A DNA stretch of 59,606 nucleotides, taken from NCBI GenBank assembly GCA_017694295.1, contig JADINA010000032.1:1-59606 (forward strand), given 5' to 3'. A program made the translations under genes and the position numbers. A model generated the notes under the pieces. The model was given only the letters and a program-made list of their open reading frames with translations, was not told the origin of the DNA and searched no databases. This document shows, one piece after another, positions 24,270 through 32,244 of the stretch; position 1 is the first letter of the stretch, and every line of letters begins with the position of its first letter. Origin of the DNA: Candidatus Alloenteromonas pullistercoris (lineage in GTDB: Bacteria; Bacillota_I; Bacilli_A; RFN20; CAG-826).

Positions 24270-24552
24270 GATGCTCGTGTTGTCTATCTCCTGCTATTAT
24301 CCATTCGGTTTGATCTTAACCGCGTACTACCTCCAGGGGCGATTTGGACCCAGGATGTACTTCGACGCCTTTGGGTTTCGACTTGGGTTTATCCACGGGC
24401 TTTTGCCTATGCCTCTTGGAGGTCCAGAACCTCCCCAAATTGGTCATCTGCGATAAATCCAAAAATTAGCCAAAGAGGAAATCGAGAAGGCGGTCAATTT
24501 GCAGGAAAAGCACTTTAAGACCAAGGATTCGATTGTTTAAGCTGTTAAAAAC
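24270..24552 (+). pseudogene. Gene remnants of unknown origin
   Basis: No intact gene fits. A short frame at 24459-24540 reads IQKLAKEEIEKAVNLQEKHF and ends at TAA; it looks like the C-terminal helix of a lost gene, because a stop precedes it and no start exists. A second frame at 24271-24456 is hydrophobic but lacks a ribosome-binding site. The stretch separates the core rpoE region from an A+T-rich accessory patch. Confidence 0.3.
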
Positions 24553-24851
24553 TACTGAACAAAATTACAAGTTCTTGCAAAAATGTTCATTGGCATCAAA
24601 TTGTTCCGTCTCTATCGGTATTAATTTTATGATTAAACCGCTAAATACTTGCAAATTTGATCAACGCAGTGTCTGAGTTCATGAAGGCAGCTGCAATTAA
24701 AAAGATAAATGTTATCGACGTTATCTTTGAGTTTTGAAATTACTGAACGAAACTGTGAAAACTTGTAAAATTGTTCAATATTATTGATTTGTCCAGTTTT
24801 ACTCGGGATAATATTACTGAACAAAATTACAAGTTCTTGCAAAATTGGTAG
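24553..24851 (+). repeat. Array of four 34-nt repeats in front of a DUF4143 ATPase gene
   Basis: Four same-orientation copies lie at 24556-24589, 24630-24663, 24744-24777 and 24818-24851. Copies 1 and 4 share an identical 30-nt stretch (24553-24582 and 24815-24844). Copies 1 and 3 have TGAAC/GTTCA inverted ends. Start-to-start distances are 74, 114 and 74 nt. The two 40-nt spacers (24590-24629 and 24778-24817) are also weakly alike, so the array is a diverged duplication of a 108-nt block. The middle spacer holds a hairpin (24701-24708 with 24721-24728). The whole stretch is A+T-rich. Confidence 0.7.
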
Positions 24852-24857
24852 ATACAT

Positions 24858-26111
24858 ATGGAAGTAAAAAGAGAACGATACCTAAACGAACTGATTGAGA
24901 GGATTAATACACCCCAAATAAAGGTAATCACCGGAATTCGCAGATGTGGCAAATCCTATCTGCTGAACAAGCTTTTTCGTGATTACCTAATTGCAAATGG
25001 AAATAGAGAAGACCACATCATCTCCGTTTCTCTTGACAGCCTTCAAACCCTTCAGTTTCACGATCCTTTTAAGCTAGATAAGCACATCAGGGATCAGATT
25101 GTCGATGATGGGCATTACTTCATCTTTCTCGACGAGATTCAGGAAGTCGACAAGTTCGTTTACCTTCTCAACGGCTTAATGCAAATAAGCAACGTCGATG
25201 TCTACGTCACCGGTTCCAACTCTAAGTTCTTGTCCAAAGACGTTATCACCGAGTTCCGTGGCCGAGGCGATCAAATCCATATTAGGCCTCTTTCATTTAA
25301 GGAATACTATGAGGCCGTCAACCAGGATTTCGATTTTGCTTTGGATAGTTATTTGATTTATGGGGGCTTGCCTCATGTTGCGACTTTAGACAAGGCTGAA
25401 CGGAAGAAAGCCTATTTGGAAAACCTTTATTACGAGATTTATCTAAGGGACATTAAGGAAAGATATGGGATAAGGAACGATTCTGAACTGAGCGAGTTAT
25501 TGAACGTCGTTTCCTCTTCGATTGGTTCTTTGACCAGCTTGACCAAACTGTCTAATACATTCCGAAGCGTCAAAAACGTTTCCATCTCGAAAAACACCAT
25601 CGCCTCTTATCTTCAATATTTTGAGGATTCCTTCCTTGTTGAACCTACGGAACGTTATGACATAAAGGGCAAAAGGTATATCGATAGCCCGCGTAAGTAC
25701 TACTTCACCGACTTGGGCTTAAGGAACGCCCGGCTTAATTTCCGGGAGAACGAGGAACCGCATTTGATGGAAAACCTCATTTACAACGAGATTCGCATAA
25801 GGAACTTCTCCGTCGACGTCGGGGTCGTCTTCGTCAATGAGAAGAACCAAAACGGCAATTACGTCAGGAAACAAACCGAAGTCGATTTCGTCTGCAATAG
25901 GGGAGACGAGAGGTATTACATCCAGTCGGCTTACCGGATCCCAACTTTTGAGAAGGAAAAGCAGGAAGTCAGGCCTTTGGAAAACATCCCGGATTCTTTC
26001 AAGAAGATCGTCATAGTCAGGGACAACATCGGCTTAAGAAGGGATAACCGAGGCGTCGTGACCATGAGCCTTAAGCAATTTCTATTGGATGAGAATGCCC
26101 TCAATCTATAA
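24858..26111 (+). CDS. AAA_14 ATPase with DUF4143 C-terminal domain
   Basis: The 417-residue protein has Walker A GIRRCGKS (26-33), Walker B YFIFLDEIQEV (about 87-97), sensor-like VTGSNSKFLS, and a C-terminal DUF4143 region with the nuclease-like TEVDFVCNRGDERYYIQSAY series (E-x-D then Q in place of E-x-K). The family is abundant and mobile in gut bacteria and archaea; its role is unproven, and relatives are STAND-like ATPases fused to PD-(D/E)XK folds. The gene is A+T-richer than its neighbours and follows the repeat array by 6 nt. There is no strong ribosome-binding site. A paralogue lies at 42922-44145. Confidence 0.88.
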   Translation: MEVKRERYLNELIERINTPQIKVITGIRRCGKSYLLNKLFRDYLIANGNREDHIISVSLDSLQTLQFHDPFKLDKHIRDQIVDDGHYFIFLDEIQEVDKFVYLLNGLMQISNVDVYVTGSNSKFLSKDVITEFRGRGDQIHIRPLSFKEYYEAVNQDFDFALDSYLIYGGLPHVATLDKAERKKAYLENLYYEIYLRDIKERYGIRNDSELSELLNVVSSSIGSLTSLTKLSNTFRSVKNVSISKNTIASYLQYFEDSFLVEPTERYDIKGKRYIDSPRKYYFTDLGLRNARLNFRENEEPHLMENLIYNEIRIRNFSVDVGVVFVNEKNQNGNYVRKQTEVDFVCNRGDERYYIQSAYRIPTFEKEKQEVRPLENIPDSFKKIVIVRDNIGLRRDNRGVVTMSLKQFLLDENALNL

Positions 26112-26137
26112 ACGGCAGGGCAACCTATAGGTGCATG

Positions 26138-26181
26138 AGAGCTCAGGCCAAGGACGCCGGAGCATTGCGGCGAGCTCTTTT
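26138..26181 (+). terminator. Probable terminator after the DUF4143 gene
   Basis: AGAGCTC (26138-26144) pairs with GAGCTCT (26172-26178), with inner GCCG/CGGC pairing, then TTT. The stem is long but the T tract short. Confidence 0.5.
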
Positions 26182-26271
26182 GCCCAAGGATGTTCAAGCG
26201 TTTCACATCTCCTAACGCCGGATAACTTCACCACGTTGCGTTTTTCCTTTCCAAGGCGAGTCTGGGTTTGC

Positions 26272-26277
26272 TATATT
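26272..26277 (+). promoter_or_regulatory. -10 element 12 nt before the nrnA-like start
   Basis: TATATT ends 12 nt before the ATG at 26290 and no Shine-Dalgarno lies between, so the transcript would have a leader of about 5 nt or none. Confidence 0.45.
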
Positions 26278-26289
26278 TATCGGCTTCCC

Positions 26290-27258
26290 ATGGAAGGGTA
26301 TTCGGAGCTGTTTGGCATCATAAGGCGAAATGAGCGCATCGCCATCTACGGGCATTGCCTCCCGGATGGGGATTGCTATGGCTGCCAAATCGGTTTGCGC
26401 GATATCCTCCGCCTCGCATTCCCAGAAAAGAAAATATTCGCAATCGGAAGTGGAATTCCGCAATTCAGCCATTATTTTGGCGAAATGGATGAGCCTTCCG
26501 AAGAGGATTTGCGGGGTTCGCTTGCCATAATAGTCGACGTCAGCTGCCTAAGGAGAGTGGAGAGGAAGGAAGTCTACCTTAGCGGCGAATTCATCAAATT
26601 CGATCACCACACCCCCAATCGGGAAGGTGAGGAATTCCCCTTTCCCTGCGCCTTGGAGCCGGAGCGCGTCTCCTGCGCCGAGATAATCGCCGACTTCGCC
26701 CTCTTCAACAAGCTTGAGATCCCTGCATCCGCCGCCTCCGCCCTCTATTTGGGGATGGTGACCGATTCGGGGAAGTTCGCCTTTTTCGGCACCAACCGCC
26801 ATACCCTTGAGCTCGCCCATATCCTCATCAACAAAGGGGCGGACCCCAAGGGCATATTGGACCTCGCCTTCTTTGAGCCAGATGAGGTCAAGGCCCTCAA
26901 GCGCTTCATAAAAAGGAAGGCGAAAAGGAAAAACGGGGTCGTTTATTGCTACCTCAAGCCCGAAGACTATGAACAATTCGGCGTTTTGTTCCAAAAAGCC
27001 GGCGATCTGGCCAACGTCTTGGGGGAGAAGGGCAAGTCGATCGCCTATGCTTTGTTCACGCAGTCGAGGACCGGGCATGTTCGGGTTGAGCTGCGTTCCA
27101 ACTCGATGCACTGCGTCCAGCCGATTGCCATCAGCTTTGGCGGCGGGGGACACCGTTTTGCCGCCGGGATCGACTACGATGACCCTTCTTGCTGCGACGT
27201 CGAGGCGATTGTTGAAGCCCTTAGCCGCGCCGAATTGTATAATGGGAAGGATGAATGA
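26290..27258 (+). CDS. DHH/DHHA1 phosphoesterase, NrnA-like
   Basis: The 322-residue protein has the first metal motif GHCLPDGDCYG (about 21-31), the DHH motif KFDHHTPN, a TDSGKFAF stretch and the DHHA1 glycine loop SFGGGGHRFAAGID near the C-terminus. NrnA degrades nanoRNA and dephosphorylates pAp; relatives hydrolyse c-di-AMP-derived pApA. The next gene, a CysQ-like phosphatase, starts about 10 nt after the stop and may act on the same nucleotides. ATG 26290 is chosen over upstream frames because the -10 element lies 12 nt before it. Confidence 0.87.
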   Translation: MEGYSELFGIIRRNERIAIYGHCLPDGDCYGCQIGLRDILRLAFPEKKIFAIGSGIPQFSHYFGEMDEPSEEDLRGSLAIIVDVSCLRRVERKEVYLSGEFIKFDHHTPNREGEEFPFPCALEPERVSCAEIIADFALFNKLEIPASAASALYLGMVTDSGKFAFFGTNRHTLELAHILINKGADPKGILDLAFFEPDEVKALKRFIKRKAKRKNGVVYCYLKPEDYEQFGVLFQKAGDLANVLGEKGKSIAYALFTQSRTGHVRVELRSNSMHCVQPIAISFGGGGHRFAAGIDYDDPSCCDVEAIVEALSRAELYNGKDE

Positions 27259-27268
27259 GGGACTGAAG

Positions 27269-28063
27269 ATGGAATTTGATCTCGATACCTTGCTGCAAGA
27301 GGCCATTAAGGCCACCCGCTTGGCCGGGGAGGGGATAATGGCTATATACGCGACCGATTTCGCGGTTGAGATAAAGGAAGACGATTCCCCAGTCACCCAG
27401 GCCGATAAGCAAGCCGATGCCCTAATAAGAGAGTATTTGGGGAAAAGGTTCCCCGAGATCGGATTTTTGACCGAGGAAAGCATCGACACCAAAGACCGCC
27501 TCCATCAAAAGGCCATTTGGATCGTCGATCCCGTCGATGGGACGCAGGATTTCGTGAATAGGACCGGCGACTTCACCACCAACGTCGCCTTATGCATCGA
27601 CCACCAGATCGTCATCGGGGTCATCAATTGCCCGGCTTTAAGGAAAACCTATTGCGCGGTCAAAGGCGGCGGGGCGTTTGTGATGGACGAAGAAGGGAAC
27701 TCCACGAGGATCCACGTCTCTAATAGAAAGGAAGGGCTTCGTTACATGTGCTCGGTAAGCCACTATAACGAAAAGGAGAAGGCTTTCTACGCCGCCCATG
27801 CCGATCGCTTCCTTGGGGAGCCAAAAGCCGTTGGGGCGGCTTTGAAGTTTTGCTTGCTAGCCGAGGGGAAATTCGATTATTTCATACGCATCTCCGGCGG
27901 AACGAAGGAATGGGACGTGGCCGCCGGCGACATCCTAGTCCACGAAGCCGGGGGGATTATGTGCGAGCCAAGCAAAAAGAAGTTCGCCTATAACCGCGAA
28001 GACGTTTATAATCGGAATGGTTACGTGATGGCCAATTCCCAAGATAACCTCATGCTTGATTGA
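27269..28063 (+). CDS. Inositol monophosphatase family protein, CysQ-like
   Basis: The 264-residue protein has the lithium-sensitive phosphatase motifs FLTEESID, WIVDPVDGTQDFVNR and the C-terminal EWDVAAGDILVHEAGG that complete the metal site. CysQ members hydrolyse 3',5'-bisphosphates (pAp); others act on inositol phosphates. Pairing with an NrnA-like gene favours pAp. ATG 27269 has GAGGG upstream; ATG 27251, which overlaps the upstream gene, is an alternative. Confidence 0.88.
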   Translation: MEFDLDTLLQEAIKATRLAGEGIMAIYATDFAVEIKEDDSPVTQADKQADALIREYLGKRFPEIGFLTEESIDTKDRLHQKAIWIVDPVDGTQDFVNRTGDFTTNVALCIDHQIVIGVINCPALRKTYCAVKGGGAFVMDEEGNSTRIHVSNRKEGLRYMCSVSHYNEKEKAFYAAHADRFLGEPKAVGAALKFCLLAEGKFDYFIRISGGTKEWDVAAGDILVHEAGGIMCEPSKKKFAYNREDVYNRNGYVMANSQDNLMLD

Positions 28064-28076
28064 TCGTCCTAGGGGT

Positions 28077-28103
28077 GCCGCTTCGAAAGAGGCGGCTTTT
28101 TTG
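28077..28103 (+). terminator. Terminator with GAAA tetraloop
   Basis: An 8-bp stem (28077-28084 with 28089-28096, one G-T pair) has a GAAA loop and then six T. Confidence 0.88.
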
Positions 28104-28464
28104 TTGCGCGTAACCTTCCTATTTTCCCATATCACCATGTGAAAACCGCCGGGTTTTGTTGAGCGTCATGCAACAAAATCCGTTTTATGCCTAAACAAAA
28201 CGAGCTCAGCCTTATGTTGCTCTATCTTTTGATTGAGCGTTACCACCAATGAAAAAACTCGATGAAATGTGGGTTTTTCCTTCTAACGGCTGCATTTGCG
28301 TTTATCCAATTTATCAGTAGCCATTTCGCGATATCGAGGGCAAAAGAGGTTTTCCCATTGAGTTATGGGAAAATTGCTCATCTAATATTTATTGCAAAAC
28401 AAGCAACAAAAACGTTGCAAGACTAGCAACATAGTGTTAATATACTGCCGAAAGGAGAACCAAC
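28104..28464 (+). promoter_or_regulatory. Regulatory intergenic region with TTGC-N7-GCAA operators
   Basis: No gene is seen. Two copies of TTGC-N7-GCAA lie at 28392-28406 and 28415-28429, with a shared extended form ending GCAACA; centres are 23 nt apart. The second covers a candidate -35 (TTGCAA 28415-28420) whose -10 is TTAATA 28437-28442 (or TATACT 28441-28446). Farther up, TTTTGTTG/CAACAAAA (28154-28178) is a separate inverted repeat. The layout fits autoregulation by the adjacent HTH protein. Confidence 0.6.
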
Positions 28465-28809
28465 ATGGACAAAAAATTCGCAAGCCGGTTCGCCGAAGCT
28501 CTAGACCATAGCGGCCTTAAACAAAGCGATCTGGCCAAGCGGCTTGGAGTCAACCGCTCAAGCATAAGCCGCTACAGATCCGGGGATTGCGTCCCCGAGG
28601 ACTTCGAGTTCATCCGCCGCATGGCCGAGGAGCTTGGCGTCTCCCCAGCCTGGCTTTCGGGGATGGAGGAGAAGAAGGAGAATGAACCAATCTGCAAAAA
28701 GGGGATGACGAGGAACAAAATCGACCGGCGGCTCGATTCGCTTGACGAGAAGGGCCTTTCCAAGGTATTGCTCTTCATAGACGAATTCCTGCTCGACGAT
28801 AAGAAATAA
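28465..28809 (+). CDS. XRE-family HTH regulator A
   Basis: The 114-residue protein has a Cro/CI HTH (about 8-62: LKQSDLAKRLGVNRSSISRY) and a C-terminal helix ending VLLFIDEFLLDDKK, probably a dimer or oligomer element. AAAGGAG lies upstream of the ATG. It is followed after 11 nt by a diverged paralogue and then by a membrane protein. It is probably an autorepressor that binds the TTGC boxes before it. Target genes are unknown. Confidence 0.85.
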   Translation: MDKKFASRFAEALDHSGLKQSDLAKRLGVNRSSISRYRSGDCVPEDFEFIRRMAEELGVSPAWLSGMEEKKENEPICKKGMTRNKIDRRLDSLDEKGLSKVLLFIDEFLLDDKK

Positions 28810-28820
28810 GGAGAAAAACA

Positions 28821-29162
28821 ATGATAGAAGAAGAAATCAGGCTATTTTCCAATAGGCTCAGGGGCATAATGTACGAAAGGCAGGTTACTGCCCAGAGCCT
28901 TTCGCGGATGACGGGCATCGGCGTCATGGACATCATCGATTTGATGAAGGGGGAGCGTGAGCCCACGTCCGATGAGCTGAATCAGCTTGGCAACGCCCTT
29001 AACGTCGAGCATTTCGTTTTGACCGGTTTCGCCTTGGTGCCTTTCTCGGAGAAGCGGGAATTGGTCGGCGTAATCAATGACCGGCTTGAGTTTTGCTCGA
29101 CCAAGCAGACAAGGAAGATCCTTTCCTTCATCGACAAATTCGTTTTGTGCGGGGCAAAGTAA
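28821..29162 (+). CDS. XRE-like HTH regulator B, paralogue of A
   Basis: The 113-residue protein has a weaker HTH (VTAQSLSRMTGIGVMDIIDL) and a C-terminal ILSFIDKFVLCGAK that aligns with the end of the preceding protein (VLLFIDEFLLDDKK). The shared tail suggests a tandem duplication and possible heterodimers. AAGGAG lies 7-9 nt before the ATG. The following membrane-protein gene begins 1 nt after its stop. Confidence 0.75.
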   Translation: MIEEEIRLFSNRLRGIMYERQVTAQSLSRMTGIGVMDIIDLMKGEREPTSDELNQLGNALNVEHFVLTGFALVPFSEKRELVGVINDRLEFCSTKQTRKILSFIDKFVLCGAK

Positions 29163-29163
29163 A

Positions 29164-29574
29164 ATGGACCTGGAAAAAATCTGGAGCAAGAGCAAGCACA
29201 AAAGAAAAGGAAGGCCCTTCACGGCGATTAAGGTGTGGCTTGTCGTCGGAACCGTCCTCACGTGCATTTTCGGCGGCCCGTTCTCCATCCTATTTTCCTT
29301 TGGGCCCGCCGGCATAACCATCGGATACATCCTCGGCATCATCGCCTCAGTCACAACCTGCGTGCTCACCTACCATCGGATCAATACGGCCAATAGCCAA
29401 AAAGACATCGTGCCATTCGCCGTCTGCGCGTTGCTTTTTTGCTCGCTTATCGGCGGCATTCTCTTGTTGATGGTGAAAGATAGCCAGTGGATCGATACCT
29501 CGGAGAAGCCTCCCTTGCCGCTAGAGGGCGGCGCAGAGGAAAGCGACGGCAACGAGGAATGGCGGTTTAGATAA
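29164..29574 (+). CDS. Small membrane protein, 136 aa
   Basis: I do not recognise a family. There is a basic N-terminus (KHKRKGR), three membrane helices (about 20-42, 48-68, 82-104) and an acidic C-terminal tail. It starts 1 nt after the second HTH gene, so it is probably the structural output of this regulator cassette. A terminator shared with the convergent nfuA-like gene follows. Confidence 0.65.
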   Translation: MDLEKIWSKSKHKRKGRPFTAIKVWLVVGTVLTCIFGGPFSILFSFGPAGITIGYILGIIASVTTCVLTYHRINTANSQKDIVPFAVCALLFCSLIGGILLLMVKDSQWIDTSEKPPLPLEGGAEESDGNEEWRFR

Positions 29575-29576
29575 GG

Positions 29577-29611
29577 AAAAGCGCTCCCCAAGAAGCTTGG
29601 AGGGCGCTTTT
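29577..29611. terminator. Bidirectional terminator
   Basis: AAAAGCGC (29577-29584) pairs with GCGCTTTT (29604-29611), and CCAAG with CTTGG inside. A and T tracts on both sides serve both convergent genes. Confidence 0.85.
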
Positions 29612-29619
29612 GCTTTGCT

Positions 29620-29922
29620 TTATTGGCTTTCCTGCCTCGATTCGGCGATTTTCCTATTGAGGTAATCGTTAAGCAAATCGGATGGGATGTCGTCGGTTTT
29701 GACCCCGATTATCCCCGGGACTTCCTCCATCAGGATGATCTCGACGCCGCTGGAGATGTCTTCCCCGGCCAAGGAGCAGCCTTCGCAGGCCCCGACCATG
29801 GCGACGTAGACGATCCCATCGCGGATCCCGACCAAATCGATGTCCCCGCCATCGCGGCGAAGGAACGGCCTTATCTTATCAAGGGTGGCGATGACCGCCT
29901 TTTTCGTCTCTTCCTCGTTCAT
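29620..29922 (-). CDS. NifU-like Fe-S cluster scaffold (NfuA type)
   Basis: The 100-residue protein is a NifU C-terminal domain: IRPFLRRDGGDIDLVGI then VAMVGACEGCSLAG, with the CxxC that holds a transferable [4Fe-4S] cluster. Such small Nfu proteins deliver clusters to enzymes such as the Fe-S and radical-SAM proteins in this window (Nth, MiaB). No Shine-Dalgarno is present; a -10 (TACAAT) lies 9 nt before the ATG, suggesting a leaderless mRNA. Confidence 0.9.
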   Translation of the reverse strand: MNEEETKKAVIATLDKIRPFLRRDGGDIDLVGIRDGIVYVAMVGACEGCSLAGEDISSGVEIILMEEVPGIIGVKTDDIPSDLLNDYLNRKIAESRQESQ

Positions 29923-29931
29923 ACGGCGGTT

Positions 29932-29960
29932 ATTGTAGTTAGGGCAATTGCCTAATGCAA
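29932..29960 (-). promoter_or_regulatory. Promoter of a leaderless nfuA-like transcript
   Basis: On the minus strand TTGCAT (29955-29960) and TACAAT (29932-29937) are 17 nt apart, and the ATG follows 9 nt after the -10. Confidence 0.6.
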
Positions 29961-30007
29961 ATGTTTTACTTGGCCTTTTTTTCCTTCTAAGAAGGAAGCG
30001 CTCCGTT

Positions 30008-30035
30008 TTGCGCTTTTCCGGATTCGCGATATAAT
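30008..30035 (+). promoter_or_regulatory. Promoter of pepF
   Basis: TTGCGC (30008-30013) and a perfect TATAAT (30030-30035) are 16 nt apart. AAGGAG at 30047-30052 precedes the ATG at 30060. This conventional leader contrasts with the divergent nfuA-like promoter. Confidence 0.7.
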
Positions 30036-30059
30036 CGCCATTTGCCAAGGAGTTATCCA

Positions 30060-31760
30060 ATGAAAGAACTGAAAGTATTCGAGGAATGGCCATTCAAGGT
30101 CCCCTCAATCAAGAAAACGGTGGCGAAGATCAACGAATTCGCCGAGGCGCTCCAAAACGCTACCTCGGCTAAGCAAGCCATCGCCATCGTCAAGCGGCAT
30201 GGCCGCTATAGCGACAAGGTGAACAACGAGTTCACCCACATTTCCGTCTGCTATTCGATCGACACCGCCAATAAGCGCTACAAAAAGGCGATGGACGTCT
30301 TAAACGAGGGCAGCCCCCTTATAAGCGCCGCCGAGGTTAATTTCTCCAAGGCGATGCTATCCTCCCCCTATAAGGAGGAGATGGAGAAGGCCTTTGGGTC
30401 GTTCCTGTTCACGATGCTCGAGTTCTCCCTCAAGTCATTCGACGAGAGGATAGTGGAGGAAGCGGTGGAGGAAAACCGCCTTTCCACCCAATACGCCGAG
30501 AAGATCGCCTCCGCCAAAATCGAGTTCCGCGGCGGCGTCTATAACCTCCCTCAGATGGGGAAGTTCATGGAAGACCTCGACCGCAACACCCGCAAGGAAG
30601 CCTCCGAAGCCTATTATGGTTATTTGGAAACGATTCAAGATGAGCTCGAGGACATTTACGATAAACTCGTCAAGGTCCGCGACCGGATGGCCAAGAAGCT
30701 CGGCTATGCCAATTACGTCGAGCTTGGCTATCTCCGGATGAACCGCTTCGACTATACCAAAGACGACGTGAAGGCCTATAGAGAGCAAATCCGCGAATTC
30801 GTCACCCCGATCGCCGCCAAGTTGGCTAAAAGCCAATTTAAGCGCGTCGGCATCAAAAAACCGGCTGTCTACGACATGGGCCTCATGTTCAAAGACGGCA
30901 ACCCAACCCCCAAGGGCGACACCGCCTACAAGATCGAGATGGCGAAGAAGATGTATGCCGAGCTTTCCCCGGAAACCGGCTTCTTCTTCCCCTATATGGC
31001 CGACCACCACGTCCTCGACCTCGAGGCCAAGCCCGGCAAGCAAAGCGGGGGATACATGACCTATTTCCCGGTGTACCAGATCCCCTTCATCTTCTCCAAC
31101 TTCAACGGCACCTCCGGCGACGTCGACGTCCTGACCCACGAATTCGGCCATTCCTTCCAAGCCTACATGGCGCGGAAGATCAAGGTCCCCGAATACCGGA
31201 TGCCGACGATGGAAAGCTGCGAGATCGACTCGATGTCGATGGAGTTCTTCGCCGAGCCGTGGATGGATCTTTTCTTCGACGACCCGGTCAAATACCGTTA
31301 CCTCCACCTCGCCTCCTCCATCTCCTTCCTCCCCTATGGGGTGACGGTCGACGAGTTCCAGCACTGGGTTTACGAAAACCCGGAGGCGACTCCGGCTATG
31401 CGCGATGCCAAATGGCATGAGCTCGAGCTAAAATACACCCCCTATAAAGTCGATTGCTACGGCGATTGCGCCTATATGGCAAGCGGGCACCGCTGGCTCA
31501 CTCAGGCCCACATCTTCGAATCCCCCTTCTATTACATCGACTACACCCTCGCCCAGGTCGTGGCCTTTGAGTTCTTCAACCTCGATAGGAAAAACCACGC
31601 CTTGGCCTGGAAACGCTATCTCAAGCTTTGTTCCCTCGGCGGGCGTTACCCATTCAGGACGCTTCTTTCGAAATGCCATATGAAGGACCCGTTCCAGCCT
31701 GGCGTCGTCGAACAGGCGGTCAAGCCCCTAACGAAAGTGCTTAAGGGATACGGATTATAA
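30060..31760 (+). CDS. pepF: Oligoendopeptidase F (peptidase family M3)
   Basis: The 566-residue cytoplasmic zinc peptidase cuts short peptides. The HExxH zinc motif is in DVLTHEFGHSFQAYMA, and the third ligand is in the following MESCEIDSMSMEFF segment, as in M3B peptidases. Length is normal. It has a TATAAT promoter, an AAGGAG site and a strong terminator, so it is monocistronic. Confidence 0.95.
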   Translation: MKELKVFEEWPFKVPSIKKTVAKINEFAEALQNATSAKQAIAIVKRHGRYSDKVNNEFTHISVCYSIDTANKRYKKAMDVLNEGSPLISAAEVNFSKAMLSSPYKEEMEKAFGSFLFTMLEFSLKSFDERIVEEAVEENRLSTQYAEKIASAKIEFRGGVYNLPQMGKFMEDLDRNTRKEASEAYYGYLETIQDELEDIYDKLVKVRDRMAKKLGYANYVELGYLRMNRFDYTKDDVKAYREQIREFVTPIAAKLAKSQFKRVGIKKPAVYDMGLMFKDGNPTPKGDTAYKIEMAKKMYAELSPETGFFFPYMADHHVLDLEAKPGKQSGGYMTYFPVYQIPFIFSNFNGTSGDVDVLTHEFGHSFQAYMARKIKVPEYRMPTMESCEIDSMSMEFFAEPWMDLFFDDPVKYRYLHLASSISFLPYGVTVDEFQHWVYENPEATPAMRDAKWHELELKYTPYKVDCYGDCAYMASGHRWLTQAHIFESPFYYIDYTLAQVVAFEFFNLDRKNHALAWKRYLKLCSLGGRYPFRTLLSKCHMKDPFQPGVVEQAVKPLTKVLKGYGL

Positions 31761-31766
31761 GAAGAA

Positions 31767-31804
31767 AAAACGGCTTGCCTTCCGGAAGGTAAGCCGTTTT
31801 CCCT
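31767..31804. terminator. Very strong terminator after pepF
   Basis: AAAACGGCTT (31767-31776) pairs with AAGCCGTTTT (31791-31800) and an inner CCTTCC/GGAAGG extends the stem. A and T tracts on both sides may also stop the minus-strand HTH transcript. Confidence 0.9.
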
Positions 31805-31917
31805 TAGGACAAGGCTGCCCAGGTTGGAGATCTGCCTCTGCCCGTGAAAAGAAGATTTCCGACGAGCACATCCTTTTCGGTCCGTTTCGTCCTGGGCGTC
31901 CAACTCCCAGACGGCGG

Positions 31918-32223
31918 TCATTTGTCTTTTTTGCTTGAATCGGCGTAGGCTTGGATGTCGTTTTTGATTTCCTCAAGGCGGCTGAGGCTGCTTATCCGGT
32001 TCACGTAGCTGGAGAGGATCGTCATTATCCGGTCTCTTTCCAACCAGACGTCGATCCTTTTTCGAACATTGGCTCGCGGCTTGGTGTAGCCGTTTACGTA
32101 GTTGTACATCGTCGATGTCGATACGTGTAGGGCGGCGGCTAGCTTGGGTAGGGTCAACCCCTTTTTCGTGGCCCTGGTCACCAGCTCGTCTATTTTGTCC
32201 CTGCCATTGTTTTCGATGTCCAT
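31918..32223 (-). CDS. Small HTH transcriptional regulator
   Basis: The 101-residue protein has an HTH of XRE or homeodomain-like type (about 12-50: LTLPKLAAALHVSTSTMYNYVNGY) and a C-terminal helical region. The ligand and targets are unknown. It lies 21 nt downstream of the M32 carboxypeptidase gene and may be co-transcribed with it. No clear ribosome-binding site precedes the ATG. Confidence 0.75.
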   Translation of the reverse strand: MDIENNGRDKIDELVTRATKKGLTLPKLAAALHVSTSTMYNYVNGYTKPRANVRKRIDVWLERDRIMTILSSYVNRISSLSRLEEIKNDIQAYADSSKKDK

Positions 32224-32244
32224 ATTCTAAACCTGCCTATCGCT

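Noticed and set aside
24553-24851. CRISPR array
   Set aside because: Only four copies, strongly unequal identity, spacers of 40, 80 and 40 nt of which two are related to each other, and no cas genes nearby.
24633-24857. Minus-strand 74-codon frame
   Set aside because: It lies entirely in the A+T-rich repeat array, begins at the ATPase start region and has no ribosome-binding site or recognisable domain.
24553-26111. Type III toxin-antitoxin locus (repeat RNA plus toxin, ToxIN style)
   Set aside because: The repeat array before a gene is similar in outline, but the protein is a 417-residue AAA ATPase with Walker motifs, not a ToxN/CptN/TenpN-type RNase.
30435-31418. Long minus-strand frame inside pepF
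   Set aside because: It mirrors pepF codons, is rich in G/V/E/L from the antisense of a G+C-rich gene, and has no family motif. The same holds for similar frames opposite pgsA, miaB and the glucosidase.
31805-31917. Small gene or riboswitch between pepF and the HTH gene
   Set aside because: Short hairpins can be drawn (CTGGG/CCCAG, GACGA/TCGTC on the minus strand) but no frame, start or known RNA motif is convincing.
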